DNA from: MFD04580-c1 sp963702995
GTDB taxonomy: Bacteria > Planctomycetota > Phycisphaerae > Tepidisphaerales > Tepidisphaeraceae
DNA: 64,000 nucleotides
Assembly: GCA_963702995.1 (NCBI GenBank)
Contig: OY969783.1
Span: 2,418,001 to 2,482,000, forward strand
Direction of reading: 5' to 3'
A program made the position numbers and the translations under genes. Position 1 is the stretch's first letter; each line of letters starts with the position of its first letter. The notes below the pieces were generated by a model, which saw only the letters and a program-made list of their open reading frames with translations, did not search any database and was not told the DNA's origin. This document shows positions 26,605 through 38,928 of the stretch, piece after piece.

Positions 26605-28049
26605 TCAAGGCGCGACTGCCGGGGCCGGCAGCACCTCGAAGCCGCGCTCGGCCGCCTCTCGGCTTGCGGCCTGGGCGGCTTGGCGCCAGCGGCCGCCGGC
26701 AAATCGGGTCAGCATGAAGGCCCCCAGGATCACCCCGTAGACTGTGGCGGCCGTCCAGGGGCCGGCCGGGCCAGTGACTTCCAATGCGCGGCGACGTAGT
26801 GCCCGCCGAAGACCGTAATGCCCCAGCAGAGGAACCCCGTCGCCAGAGCGGGGATCAGCGTGTCGCCGGCCCCGCGCAAGGCGCCGTTGTAGATGATGTA
26901 CATCGCATCGAAGCACTGGTAGATGGCGGCGAAGACCAGGAGGGTCGCCCCGCTTGACAGGACCGTCGGCTCCGTGGTGAACAGGCCCATCAGCCGGTTG
27001 CGGCCGACAAAGAAGAAGACACCGCAGGCGATCATGTACGCGCCGGCTAGGGCGAACCCCAGGTGCGCCCGTTTTCGGGCGATGTCGATCCGCCCCTCGC
27101 CGATGTACCGCCCGACCAGAGCCGTCACGGCGACGCTGATCCCGAACGCCGGCATGAAGCTGACCGACATATAGCGGAAGACGAAGACGTTGGCGGCCAT
27201 CGCCTCGGTGCTGAAGACGCCCATCACCCACATTTGAAACGCCGACCAGGCCAGCACGTCCGCCACGATCTGTACGCCAGACGGCATGCCCACCTTGAGC
27301 AGCGTCAGCAGCTCATGCCGCCGCGGCCGCCAATGCCACAGGCCGTACTTCCGACGTACGCCGGGGAGCAGGGCGAAGCCGATCAGGCAAGCCATCTCAA
27401 CGAACGTGCCGACGTTCTGCGCCCAGGCCGCGCCGATGACGCCTCCCTCACGAAACCCGCCATGCCCGAAGATCAGCAGCCAGGCCGCTACCGCGTTCAC
27501 GCTCACGCCGATGATGCTCGCGGCCATCACCGCCCGCGGGCGATCGACGGCAATAAGAAATTGCCCGAACGCCGTGCCGACAAGTTTGAAGACCGAAAAG
27601 CCGACGACGATCCGAAGGTATGCGACCTCGAGCCCGACCAGCCGCTCCTCATGCCCCACGAAATGGAACAGCCGGTCAACGTATGGCAGCGCCGGGAGCA
27701 GGAGGGCCGCGAAGCCCAGCCCGAACCAGACGCCCTGCCACAGGTAGCGCCCGCACGCGGCGAAATCCTTGCGGCCAAAGCTCTGGCTGGCGAGCGTATT
27801 GACCAGCCACAGCACGCCCATCCCGAAGCTGATCACCGAGAAGGCGAAGATCCCGGAATTGGCGGCCGCCGTCGGCGGCAGGACGCCATCGCCCACATGG
27901 GCAAGCATCCACGTATCGATGAACTGCATCACCGTGTAGCTGGCCATCTGCGCGATGGTCGGCAGCGCGAGGGAAAGCAGTTCAACGATCGCTGTGCGCG
28001 CAACGGGGGCCTGAACCCCGTACGACGACTCCGCCTGGACATCCGCCAT
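26605..28049 (-). CDS. MATE-family multidrug/metabolite exporter, frameshifted near the C-terminus
   Basis: About 481 residues from ATG 28049 when read across a one-base deletion near 26774. The main frame gives twelve hydrophobic segments with MATE hallmarks: LALPTIAQMASYTVMQFIDT (helix 1, with the P-Q/M pattern), an N-terminal bundle with VNTLASQSFGRKDFAACGRY, and the repeat-related GMPSGVQIVADVLAWSAFQM in the second half. The main frame would stop early after HYVAAHWKSL; the alternative frame continues with GPAGPWTAATVYGVILGAFM, the expected last helix, to a stop at 26605. It exports cationic compounds by Na+ or H+ antiport. It lies in the same direction as the GT4 gene downstream. Confidence 0.85.
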
Positions 28050-28114
28050 AACGGCATCTTAGATCAGAGAACGTGGCCCCGTGGAGAAAATCGGAACGGC
28101 GCGCCGTGCGCCGC

Positions 28115-30826
28115 TCAAACCGAGAAGGCGTTACGCCCGTTCCTCTTCGCGCGATACAGCGCGGCGTCAGCCCGCTTCATGAGCGATAGCGCGTCATCGC
28201 CGTCCGCGGGGTAGATCGCCAAGCCGATGCTGGTGCTCGCGGGAATGATGTTCTCCCCGCACTCGAACGGCGCCTGGAGGGAGTCGATCAGCTTTCGCGC
28301 GACGACCGCCGCGCCCTCGAGCGATTCCAGTTCCGGGAGAACCACTACGAATTCGTCCCCGCCAATTCGCGCCATCGTGTCCGACTTTCGGAGTTGTTGC
28401 TGGAGCCGCTGCGCGAACTGCTGAAGGAGATGATCGCCAGCCTGGTGCCCGAGCGAATCGTTGATCGCCTTGAACTTGTCGATGTCCAGCGCCAACAGCC
28501 CCACATGCTTGCCGCTGCGCGAGGCCATCGCGACGGCTTGCTCGATCCGGTCTTCGAACATCAGGCGGTTGGGCAGCCCGGTGAGCCGGTCGTGCTTAAC
28601 CAGGTGCGACAACTGCCCGGTCGCGTGGTGATGTTCGATGCAGATGGTCGCCAGCTTGGCGCACATGTCGAGCGTCTGGGCTTCCGCCGCGGTGGGAGGG
28701 GATCGGCGCTTCACGAAAATGTTGAGAAGCCCCAGCGGCGCGCCGTCATTGGACCGAATGGCGGCCGTCCAACACGCGCCAACCCCCAGTTCCAACGCGA
28801 ACGGACGCAGATCTTCCCACACCTCGTCCGAATCGATGAGGGTCGCCCCGCAGACGTTCTCCGAAGCCCACGCGCCCGATGACAACCGCGCGGCCAGGGA
28901 AAGGCACTGGGGCTGCATCGCATCCATCAAGCGCGCGGGGATGGCGGGCCCCGTCAGCGAAACTTCGCCGTCATGGAGCAGCATGATGAAGCCGAGCGAC
29001 GCGGGGACCTGCCGCTCCAACGCGTCGATCAACCCATTCAGCACATCGGGCAACGGGAGGCCCAGAGCCACCATCTCCAGCACACGGCGGCGATCCTGCT
29101 CAAGCCACTCCGAATGTTTTCTCTCGGTGATGTCTTGAACGGTGCAGATCGAGCGTACCGGCCGCCCCGCCGGGTCTTTGAGGACGGCGGCATTGAGGAT
29201 TACCCAGATGGTTTGGCCGTCTTGCCGTATGTACCGCTTCTCCAGCGTTTCTTCCGTGGAGAGGCCCTGGAGCATTCGTTGCGCCGACGCTTGACTGGCG
29301 GCCGCGTCGTCCGGGTGCGTCAGGTGGATGAAATCCATGCCGGTTAAGGCGCTCGCGGAATAGCCGGTCATCTGACAGAACTTTTCGTTCACCCTGACGA
29401 AGCGGCCGGTGATCAGGTCCGTCTGCGCTTTTCCAACGCCGGCCATCTCGAACGTCGCGCGAAATTCCGCAACGCTTGCCAGAAGCGCCTCTTCCGCCTG
29501 CTGTCGTTTGGTGATGTCCTGGATCTGGGAGATGAAGTAGGCCGGCTCCCCCACCGCGTTCTTCACAAGCGATACGCTCAACAGGACCCAGACGAGGTGG
29601 CCTTGCCGATGGATGTATCGCTTGACCATCTGATATTCGTCGATCCGCCTGGAGACGAGCTGGCCGACGTACGCGAGGTCGGCCCCCAGGTCGTCCGGGT
29701 GAGTGATCGACTGGAAATCGCGGACCAGAAGCTCCTGCTCGGTGTAGCCCACGATTCGACAGACGGACGGGTTCACCTGGAGCCAGCGGCCGTCGAGTGA
29801 GACCAGCGCCATGCCGATCGAGGCATGTTCAAAGGAACTACGAAACCGCTCCTGGCTTTCGCGCAGCGCGTCCTCGATCCGCCGCCGATCACTGACATCC
29901 CGGATGATGGCCAGGATCGCGGGACGGTCCGCGTGCTCGATCAGGATAATGCGTACCTCCACCGGGAAGAGGCTGCCATCGCGGCGGCGATGCGTGCCGT
30001 TGATGGTGGTCGGCTGGCCCGCCTTGAGCTGCGCCCATCTCCGTTTCACCTGTGCGACTTCAAAATCGGCTTCAACGTCCTGAACCGTGAGGTTCAAGAG
30101 CTCCTCGTAGCGATACCCCAGGCTCTTGCAGGCCAGCGCGTTGGCATCGAGGAGGCGTCCTTCAAGGTCGTGCACGACCACGGCGTCGCTCGCGTGCTGG
30201 AACAGATTGCGGAATTGCTGTTCGCTCGCGCGAAGCAGGGAAAGGGCCTCCGTCCGCTCGGCGAGCAACTGCTTTTTGGCGTTCAGTTCCGCCGCGTGGC
30301 TCAAGGACGCGACCACGACGCCCGCCATGAGGCGCACGGCCGCGATCTGCTGGTGCCCGAACGCGTCCGTGCGTCGCGACGCGACGACGACCGCCCCGAT
30401 CGCGCCGCGCACGTGGGTGAGAGGCACTGCCACGAGCGATCGCAGCCCGATCTTGCGGGTAGCCAGGCGGTCCACGCGCGGGTCGCACTCGCTGTCCCGC
30501 GTGTACTGAAACCGACCGGTTCGGATCGCAAGCCCCACCAGGGATGCGACCATCGGCAGCTTCATGCCGTCATGCGGCGCCATGATGCCGGCCCCGGCTC
30601 GGCAGACGAGGTCGGGCCCCTCCATCAGATGGACCGCCGCGCCGTCGGCCGCCGCGAGGTGCTGCGTCCGTTCGGCCACCACTCGCATGATGACGGACGG
30701 GTCAAGCTCGACCGCCGCCAGGTCATTCTGAGTCTCGATAATGTCGTTCAGGTATGTGGCCCCGTCGCCGAGCCCGAGGTCGAGCTTCAGCTCAGGCGCC
30801 CCGGGGGCGTTGGAGTCGGTGTACAT
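28115..30826 (-). CDS. Multi-sensor diguanylate cyclase (GAF-PAS-PAS-PAS-GAF-GGDEF)
   Basis: 903 residues from ATG 30826 (MYTDSNAPGAPELK), chosen for the purine-rich site upstream; the frame is open further. Order: GAF domain (about 30-190; LAAADGAAVHL, IGLRSLVAVPLTHVRGAIGA), three PAS/PAC units (FRNLFQHASDAVVVHDLEGR; FRSSFEHASIGMALVSLDGR; FRATFEMAGVGKAQTDLITG, each with a PAC end such as IRDVSDRRR), a second GAF-like region, and a C-terminal GGDEF domain. The active site ARIGGDEFVVV is intact, and RKSD five residues before it is an allosteric I-site. It makes cyclic di-GMP from two GTP in response to cytosolic signals; no membrane segments. A PilZ receptor gene diverges from it. Confidence 0.93.
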   Translation of the reverse strand: MYTDSNAPGAPELKLDLGLGDGATYLNDIIETQNDLAAVELDPSVIMRVVAERTQHLAAADGAAVHLMEGPDLVCRAGAGIMAPHDGMKLPMVASLVGLAIRTGRFQYTRDSECDPRVDRLATRKIGLRSLVAVPLTHVRGAIGAVVVASRRTDAFGHQQIAAVRLMAGVVVASLSHAAELNAKKQLLAERTEALSLLRASEQQFRNLFQHASDAVVVHDLEGRLLDANALACKSLGYRYEELLNLTVQDVEADFEVAQVKRRWAQLKAGQPTTINGTHRRRDGSLFPVEVRIILIEHADRPAILAIIRDVSDRRRIEDALRESQERFRSSFEHASIGMALVSLDGRWLQVNPSVCRIVGYTEQELLVRDFQSITHPDDLGADLAYVGQLVSRRIDEYQMVKRYIHRQGHLVWVLLSVSLVKNAVGEPAYFISQIQDITKRQQAEEALLASVAEFRATFEMAGVGKAQTDLITGRFVRVNEKFCQMTGYSASALTGMDFIHLTHPDDAAASQASAQRMLQGLSTEETLEKRYIRQDGQTIWVILNAAVLKDPAGRPVRSICTVQDITERKHSEWLEQDRRRVLEMVALGLPLPDVLNGLIDALERQVPASLGFIMLLHDGEVSLTGPAIPARLMDAMQPQCLSLAARLSSGAWASENVCGATLIDSDEVWEDLRPFALELGVGACWTAAIRSNDGAPLGLLNIFVKRRSPPTAAEAQTLDMCAKLATICIEHHHATGQLSHLVKHDRLTGLPNRLMFEDRIEQAVAMASRSGKHVGLLALDIDKFKAINDSLGHQAGDHLLQQFAQRLQQQLRKSDTMARIGGDEFVVVLPELESLEGAAVVARKLIDSLQAPFECGENIIPASTSIGLAIYPADGDDALSLMKRADAALYRAKRNGRNAFSV

Positions 30827-31017
30827 GCTGATCCGCTTCTTCCACGTGGACGCCGCGCATGCCCCTTGGCAATCAACATCGACCGAACCGTTTACCGACT
30901 GAAACCCAGTGTGAGGCGACCGACCTCTCGTCCGTCGAATCGCGACGGCTCGCCAAACCGCTTCGCATCGAAGGCAATCGATGAAACACCGTCGGTGAAA
31001 CGGTCGAGATTCAAGGT

Positions 31018-31394
31018 ATGGAGCTCTCCGCCCGGCTAATGGCACAGATTTGCGGCAACTGCGCCACGGGACAGCACGTTCGTGAGAAGCGGGCGTCGAT
31101 CCGGCTGCCGCTCGGCCGCAAGGGGCTTGTGCTCCGACGAACCGGGCGTTCGAGCGAAGTGGTGCGGGAGCTGTCCGCGACCGGCGCCAGTCTGTTGGCC
31201 TCTGAACCGCTTCCTGAAGGCGAAGAACTGATCCTCTGCATCCCCTGCCTGGCCGGGCCGACGTCCGGGTAAAATGCGTCGTCGTCCGCTGCGAGAGGGT
31301 CCCGGGCGGGCAGGCGATCGTTGGCCTGCGGTTTCAGGCCGTCGTTCAGAGGCAACCCGAACGCGTTGCGACGAGCGACCCGGCCAGCTCATAA
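31018..31394 (+). CDS. PilZ-domain cyclic di-GMP receptor protein, frameshifted
   Basis: About 125 residues from ATG 31018 when one base is added in the C run at 31242-31245. The N-terminal frame has KRASIRLPLG, which contains the RxxxR c-di-GMP motif, and ELSATGASLLAS, the (D/N)xSxxG motif with Glu in the first place. The plus-one frame then gives LPGRADVRVKCVVVRCERV and GQAIVGLRFQAVVQRQPE, the usual end of a PilZ barrel, and stops at 31392-31394. Without correction the protein stops at residue 84. It diverges from the diguanylate cyclase gene with about 190 bases between them, a natural producer-receptor pair. Confidence 0.8.
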
Positions 31395-31633
31395 CCGCTG
31401 GAAAAAGAGCCGTGTCAGGCGGTGGGCCGCGGTCCAGCTCTGGCGAAGCCGCGTCAACCGATCGAGTGAACTTAGGGCCCTTGGGTCCGCAGAGTGCCCG
31501 TTGCTCCGCAACCGAGCGGGCAAGGCTTGTGCGCAGCGGAACGCCCCGAGCGGGCTGCGCTGGGGGCGTGTGAGGGTTGATCCTGCCGATATCCTGGATG
31601 GAGATCGCTGGTTCGGGCGCGTCCAGTGTGACA

Positions 31634-32269
31634 TCAGGCGGTCTGATCGATGACCGAGCCGGGCGGAAGGCTTTTGAGCGCGGCGCCGGTCGTGGAGGTG
31701 CCGCCGCCTTGGGCATCTTTAACGGCCGCGAGAAAATCATTGCGGAACTGCTTGCCGTCGATGCCGAACGACTGAAGCAACTTGCTGAACGCCTGCTGGG
31801 CGCCGCTTCCGCCGGCCTTGGTCGTGGTCGAGCCGCTTCCGTCATGGTCGCCGTCGGCGCCTCTGCTGCCGGATGCGCCGGCGCTGGGAGGCGCACCGCC
31901 AGGCTGGCTGGTGGGGGCCTTCAGCTTGCCGCTTTTGAACAGGTTGGCGATCGTATCTTCCACGATCTTGTTCGGGTCTTCGGTCGAGCCGCTCGACTTG
32001 GCCGCGTTCAGGGCGTCGGAAACCGCCGAGCTCACTTCCTTGAAGAATTTGCCGGGGCCGCCGTGGTGGACACGATGGTGCCTGCCGGACGCCTGCGTCG
32101 CGGATGTGCCGGAGGAGGTGTCGCCATCCGGGTCGGCGGGTCCAGCGGCCGCCGTGCTGCCGTTGACCTGTGCCGCCGAAGTCGCGCTGCTCCCTAAGCC
32201 GCCGTTGAGCCGCTGAATGAACTGATACAGCCCCTGCGCCGATCCGCTGATGCTCCCGATCGATGACAT
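31634..32269 (-). CDS. Low-complexity protein of unknown function
   Basis: 211 residues from ATG 32269, chosen because GAGGAG lies just upstream. Rich in Ser, Gly, Ala and Thr, with a His-rich patch (GRHHRVHHGGPG, about residues 60-72). Two short helical stretches flank disordered linkers: FFKEVSSAVSDALNAAKSSG and AFSKLLQSFGIDGKQFRNDF, the latter followed by LAAVKDAQ. The second resembles short EF-hand-adjacent or self-association segments, but no calcium loop is visible. No signal peptide. Function unknown; it stands alone between the PilZ gene and the lpd gene. Confidence 0.65.
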   Translation of the reverse strand: MSSIGSISGSAQGLYQFIQRLNGGLGSSATSAAQVNGSTAAAGPADPDGDTSSGTSATQASGRHHRVHHGGPGKFFKEVSSAVSDALNAAKSSGSTEDPNKIVEDTIANLFKSGKLKAPTSQPGGAPPSAGASGSRGADGDHDGSGSTTTKAGGSGAQQAFSKLLQSFGIDGKQFRNDFLAAVKDAQGGGTSTTGAALKSLPPGSVIDQTA

Positions 32270-32521
32270 GGCTCTCCTCAGGGAAATGAAAAGCGATCGA
32301 ATCGGTGCCCGCCGATCCGTCACTGCCCTCCTTATCGTCCGGGACGGGGCGCTCTTGTATTAAATTGTCGCAAGCTGGGGTAGATCCGGCACTTGGCGAG
32401 GGAAGAAGCTGGCCACGAGCGCGCCTCGATCTCGGTAATTCATTGGAGGCAAAGCAGTTGCTTCATACGAAGTGAGTTCGCCAGGTGCGAGTGGCAAGGG
32501 ACTCGCGGCGATGTTGAATCG

Positions 32522-34437
<1,916 letters not shown>

Positions 34438-34838
34438 GGTCTTGGCATCTCCGTAAGGCTTGTGGACGGCGGCGGGGAGATTCTAGGGAGTTGACCGTCC
34501 GGAGCAACGGTCGAAGCGCAAGCAATGCGTCTCCCGATGGAGAAGCGGACCATGGGCGTTGAAGGGACGGGCATCCACGAGCCGCGCCATCAGGAAGCGG
34601 GGCCCGCCGCAGGCGGGCGTCAACCGCCCGTTGAAGAGATCAGTCGCTCGTTCGGCGACTGCACACCTCCTCACGCGCGCGGCTCGCGACCTTAGCAGAT
34701 CGGCCTGCAATCCGTCACAGGGGCGTTGGGATCGGACCGAGCAAAGCTCCCGCGCAGGACAACGGTCGATGTACGGACCGCAGCGCGATCCCTACGGCGG
34801 TGGCCAAATTTGGTGGGCCATCGGCGCCCCTCCGTTCG
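34438..34838. other. Intergenic region inside the pdh cluster, no gene seen
   Basis: 401 bases between the TlpA-like gene and lpd. A short perfect stem (GCCCGCC, 3-base loop, GGCGGGC) near 34601-34617 has no T run. No credible gene. An lpd promoter may lie here, since the distance argues against simple read-through. Confidence 0.4.
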
Positions 34839-36072
34839 TCACTCGGGCAGCGCCGCGATCGCTTTCTTCGCCTGGTCGGCGTAGCTGGTCCCCGGGAATT
34901 GTTCGATCACGGCCTTGTACTTCGCCCGGGCCAGGTCCGCTCGGCCGGCGCCGGCGTAGCTCTGCGCGACCTTCAGCAGTGAAGTTGCCTTGGCCGAGGC
35001 GTTCGATTCCGAAAACCGCTTAATGAATCCGGCGTCGGATTCATACGCCTTCACCACCGTGGCGGCCGCCGCCCCGGAGGCCGTGTCGGCAAAATCGGTC
35101 GAGAGCGTCTTGAACTTGGGGTAAGCCTGATCGTCCTTCTTCGCCGTCTTGAGCGCCTGCGCCGACTCCAGCATCGCCCGCGACTGCTCCTCCCGCGCGG
35201 CCTTGGCCACGGCGGCCTTCACCTCGGGCTTGCCCACCAGATCACCGAGCTGGTGCGTCGCCTTCTCCCCGGCGGGCGACCCTGTCAGCGCCGCGGCCAG
35301 CTCCTTCAGCCGCGTCACCGCGGGCAGGTACTGCTTCGATTGGATGAGCGGAGCCACCTCGGCCAGCATCTGGTCCCCGGCCTTTTCAAGGTCGGCGCGC
35401 ACGGCGTCGGCGTCGGCCGCAAAGGCCTTATCCTTTTTCGCGTCGGCGGGCACCTTTGCCATCGCCGACAACGCCGCCTTGGTGTTCCCCGCGGCCAGCG
35501 CCTCTCGGGCGGCGCCCAGGCTGGTTCTGGCCTCGGCGAGCAGCTTTGGGTCAACAAGCTGCGGCGGGTGCTCCTTCAGCACCTTCGCCAGCGCGTCGTC
35601 GATCAGGGAAGGGTGGTTGTTCCAAAGAACAGTCCCCTCCGGCCCGATGATGAACGTCGAGGGGATCCCCTTCACGCCCCAGGCGGCCGCGTACTTATTG
35701 CTCCACCCGCGGCCGTCAAAGTACCTGGGGCCACGTGAAGCCCTTTTCCTTCGCCGTGGCGACCATCGCGGATTTGTCCTCGTCCAGGCTGATCCCGATC
35801 AGTTGCACCCCTTCGGCGGCGTGCTTTTCATTCAGTTCGACCATGTGCCCCGCCTCCGCCATGCACGGCCCGCACCAGGTCGCCCAGAAATCGACGATGA
35901 CAATTTTCCCCTTCAGGCGCTCGAGGCTCACTTGCGACCCGTCGGCCGCCTGGAACTCAAGCGTCGGCTTATCCCCCACGACGACCACGCCCCGCGCAAC
36001 GCCGGCGGGCGCCGGCAGCGAAAGGCCGACAAGCAGTACAATCGACGCGATCGGCCGCATTGAAAGCCCCAT
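34839..36072 (-). CDS. TlpA/ResA-like thioredoxin with a long helical C-terminal region, frameshifted
   Basis: About 410 residues from ATG 36072 (AGGAG upstream), read across a one-base insertion near 35728 (CAGG for CAG before TACTTTGAC). A signal peptide (IVLLVGLSLPAPAGVARG) suggests export. The thioredoxin domain has IVIVDFWATWCGPCMAEAGH with the CxxC pair and cis-Pro in KGIPSTFIIGPEG. After about residue 170 the rest is Ala/Lys-rich helix with a TPR-like feel (ARADLARAKYKAVIEQFPGT at the end). The role would be an extracytoplasmic disulfide reductase, possibly for cytochrome c or envelope proteins. It sits unexpectedly between pdhC and lpd. Confidence 0.85.
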
Positions 36073-36283
36073 AGAAAACTCCTAACAAGTGTCCCCGGAA
36101 AGGCCCCCCGCCTCGCGTGAGGTGAAATCTACCTGCCGCGGAGAAGCGTATTCGGGGTGATCGGGGCCGTCAAGGAGGGCTCAAGCAAGAAAACGATAGG
36201 TTTTCTTGGCCGCGAAGGGCCAACCCGCTTCGGTGGCGATCGTCGAGAATCGCGATCGAAGGTGTGCTTGCGATCCCGGAGGA

Positions 36284-37693
36284 TCAGACCAGCATCATCC
36301 CAGGCTCTTCGAGGAGGCCCTTCACGGTGCGCAGGAATTCGGCGGCCGTCGCGCCGTCAACGGCGCGGTGATCGACCGAAAGGGTGAGGCTCATGACGGT
36401 GCGGGCGACGATCTGGTCCCCCTTCACCACGGGCCGCTTCTCGGCCGCGGAGACGGCGAGGATGCCGACTTCCGGTGGGTTGATGATCGCGCTGAACTCC
36501 TTCACGCCGAACATCCCCAGGTTGCTGATCGTGAAGGTGGCCCCCTTCATCTCCTCCCCTTTGAGCTTCTGAGCCTTCGCTTTCTTCGCCAGCTCCGCCG
36601 TTCGCTGCTGAAGTTCTTTCAGCCCCATCTGGTCGGCGCCCTTGATGACAGGAACGATGAGCCCGTCAGGAATGGCGACGGCGACGCCGAGGTGGACATC
36701 GCCAAAGCGGGTGATCGAATCGCCGGTGTAATGGGCGTTGACCGCCGGGTGCTTGAGCAGCGCGGCCGCGACAGCCTTGGAGACAAAGTCGTTCAGCGAG
36801 AGCTTGACGCCCTGCGGCTCAAGCTGCTTGTTCAGGCGGGCGCGGAGGTTCGAAACCTCTTCGACGTCCACGTCCATCGTCACGTAGAAGTGCGGGATAT
36901 TCTGCTTGGAGCGTTGCAGCGCGGAGGCGATCGCCGCGCGCATCTTTGTGAGCGGAACGACCTCGGTCTGGCCCCGGGCGACGCGGGCGGCAAGTGCGGC
37001 GGGGTCGGGCTTGGCGGCGGCGGCGGCCGGCGCTTCCTTGGCGGCCGGGCGCTCGGCAAAGGCGTAGACGTCTTTCTGCACGACACGGCCGCCCGGGCCG
37101 CTGCCGGCGATCTGCGACAGGTCGATCCCCTTATCGGCCGCGATCCGACGCGCCAGCGGGGAGGCGAAGATCCGACCCCCATGCCCGTTGCCGTTACCGC
37201 GCGCTGAAGGCAGGGGCGGGACGGCCGTCGGCCGCTCGCGCGTCGCCCCATGGCCGACATCGGCTCGCTCGTGAATCTCGCCGGTGCTGGCGGCGATCAG
37301 GGTGCCGCCACTGGCAAGGTTGGTGATCGGCGCGGGCGGCCGCGCTGCCGGGGCGGGCGACGGCGCGGCCGCCACGCTCGCCGCGGGCGCGGCGGCCGGC
37401 GCCGCGGCGCCCTTGCCGCCCGCGTATTTCTTCTTCACGTCGGACGGGCTCTCCGACCCGATCGCCAGGACGCCGATCACCGCCCCGACCGGCGCCTTGC
37501 CCGCGTCGGCGACCGCGATATGCGCGAGTGTGCCCGACTCGAACGATTCCATCTCCATCACGGCTTTGTCGGTTTCGATCTCCGCGATGATCTCGCCGGC
37601 TTTGACCTTGTCGCCTTCCTTCTTGAGCCACTTCGCGACCGTCCCCTCGGTCATGGTGTCGCTCAACTGGGGCATCGAAATCTCGAAAGGCAT
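36284..37693 (-). CDS. pdhC: Dihydrolipoyllysine acetyltransferase (E2 of pyruvate dehydrogenase)
   Basis: 469 residues from ATG 37693 (MPFEISMPQLSDTMTEGT). E2 transfers acetyl from lipoamide to CoA. It has one lipoyl domain (Lys in ETDKAVMEMESFESGT), an Ala/Pro linker, a peripheral subunit-binding domain (ASPLARRIAADKGIDLSQIA, GSGPGGRVVQKDV) and the catalytic core from about residue 235, with MTLTLSVDHRAVDGA-type active site (LSVDHRAVDGATAAEF: His and Asp). It belongs to the alpha/beta-E1 type of complex. It lies 78 bases after pdhB. Its lipoyl domain is closely related to that of the adjacent E3, pointing to duplication within the cluster. Confidence 0.95.
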   Translation of the reverse strand: MPFEISMPQLSDTMTEGTVAKWLKKEGDKVKAGEIIAEIETDKAVMEMESFESGTLAHIAVADAGKAPVGAVIGVLAIGSESPSDVKKKYAGGKGAAAPAAAPAASVAAAPSPAPAARPPAPITNLASGGTLIAASTGEIHERADVGHGATRERPTAVPPLPSARGNGNGHGGRIFASPLARRIAADKGIDLSQIAGSGPGGRVVQKDVYAFAERPAAKEAPAAAAAKPDPAALAARVARGQTEVVPLTKMRAAIASALQRSKQNIPHFYVTMDVDVEEVSNLRARLNKQLEPQGVKLSLNDFVSKAVAAALLKHPAVNAHYTGDSITRFGDVHLGVAVAIPDGLIVPVIKGADQMGLKELQQRTAELAKKAKAQKLKGEEMKGATFTISNLGMFGVKEFSAIINPPEVGILAVSAAEKRPVVKGDQIVARTVMSLTLSVDHRAVDGATAAEFLRTVKGLLEEPGMMLV

Positions 37694-37771
37694 GACAGGG
37701 GCTCCAGGTCTTTGAAAGCGGAACCGGCGAATCGTCAGCAACAAGTTGAACGCGCCTTAGCTGAGCGTTCT

Positions 37772-38758
37772 TTAGCGGTAACAGACGCCTTTTACGGCGG
37801 CGACGATCTGATCCACGCTGGGCATCATCGTCTCTTCCATGAAGTGGTTGAACGGGACGGGGATCTCGTCGCTGTGGACGTACTCGATCGGCGCGTCGAG
37901 GTAGTCGAACAGAGGCTTCTGGAGCTTATAAAGAATGCCCGACCCCATGCCGCAATAGCCCCAGTCCTCATCGACGATCACCAGGCGGTTCGTCTTCTTC
38001 ACCGATTCGACGATCGTCTTCACGTCCAGCGGACGAAGGGTCCGCAGGTCGATCAGCTCGACGTCGATCGCGTGGTCGTTCACAAGGGCCTGCACGGCGG
38101 AGCGGACCACCCGCTGCAGCGGGCGGCCGTAGCTGACGATCGTCACGTCCGCGCCGGCTCGTTCAATCTCGGCCACGCCCAGCGGGAGCACGAAGTCCGC
38201 GCTATCCGGCACCTCGCCGGTGTCGTTGAGCATCTTCTCCGACTCCAGGAAGATGACCGGGTCGTCGCAGCGGATGCTGCTCTTGAGCAGCCCCTTTGCC
38301 TGCGCCGGCGTTGACGGGGCCACGACGATCAACCCCGGAACGCGGGCGTAAACCGATTCCATGCGGTGGCTGTGCGTCGCGCCAAGCTGATGGGCGATCC
38401 CGTTGCCGCCCCGGAAGACCACGGGGACTTTGAACTGGCCGCCCGACATGTAGCGGACGTTGGCGGCGTTGTTGATGAGCTGATCGATGCAGACCCAGGT
38501 GAAGGACCAGCTCATGTACTCGATGATCGGCCGCAGGCCCATGGTGGCGGCGGCGACGCCCAGGCCGGAGAAAGCCGCTTCGCTGATCGGGGTGTCGAAG
38601 ATGCGGCGCGGCCCGAATTTTTCGAGCATGCCCTTGGAGACTTTGTACGCGCCGTTGTACTCGGCGACCTCTTCGCCCATGAGGAAGACGTTCTCGTCGC
38701 GCTCCATCTCCTCGGTCATCGCGGCGCGAAGGGCTTCACGGAGTTGTATGACGGCCAT
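37772..38758 (-). CDS. pdhB: Pyruvate dehydrogenase E1 component, beta subunit
   Basis: 328 residues from ATG 38758 (MAVIQLREALRAAMTEEMER), the family start; the frame is open further but not conserved. The beta subunit forms the alpha2beta2 E1 that decarboxylates pyruvate using thiamine diphosphate. Conserved parts: VFLMGEEVAEYNGAYKVSKG with the cofactor-contacting Glu, FDTPISEAAFSGLGVAAA, GIAHQLGATHSHRMES (His-rich substrate site), and the C-terminal transketolase domain VTIVSYGRPLQ, LRTLRPLD. It follows pdhA by 170 bases and precedes pdhC by 78. Confidence 0.95.
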   Translation of the reverse strand: MAVIQLREALRAAMTEEMERDENVFLMGEEVAEYNGAYKVSKGMLEKFGPRRIFDTPISEAAFSGLGVAAATMGLRPIIEYMSWSFTWVCIDQLINNAANVRYMSGGQFKVPVVFRGGNGIAHQLGATHSHRMESVYARVPGLIVVAPSTPAQAKGLLKSSIRCDDPVIFLESEKMLNDTGEVPDSADFVLPLGVAEIERAGADVTIVSYGRPLQRVVRSAVQALVNDHAIDVELIDLRTLRPLDVKTIVESVKKTNRLVIVDEDWGYCGMGSGILYKLQKPLFDYLDAPIEYVHSDEIPVPFNHFMEETMMPSVDQIVAAVKGVCYR

Positions 38759-38928
38759 CGTTTTGACGCGGGGGCCGTGGGGCCGCCCTCTCCTTAGACA
38801 GTCGTGGCGCCGGGGTCGGACGCCGGGGGGTCGCGCAGCGCACATGCCTGCGTCGCTCGAACGGCCCTCGTGCGACGCCGGGCATCGCCGCACAAGCGGT
38901 CCACCGCCCGGAATTGAGGAAGTCGCCC

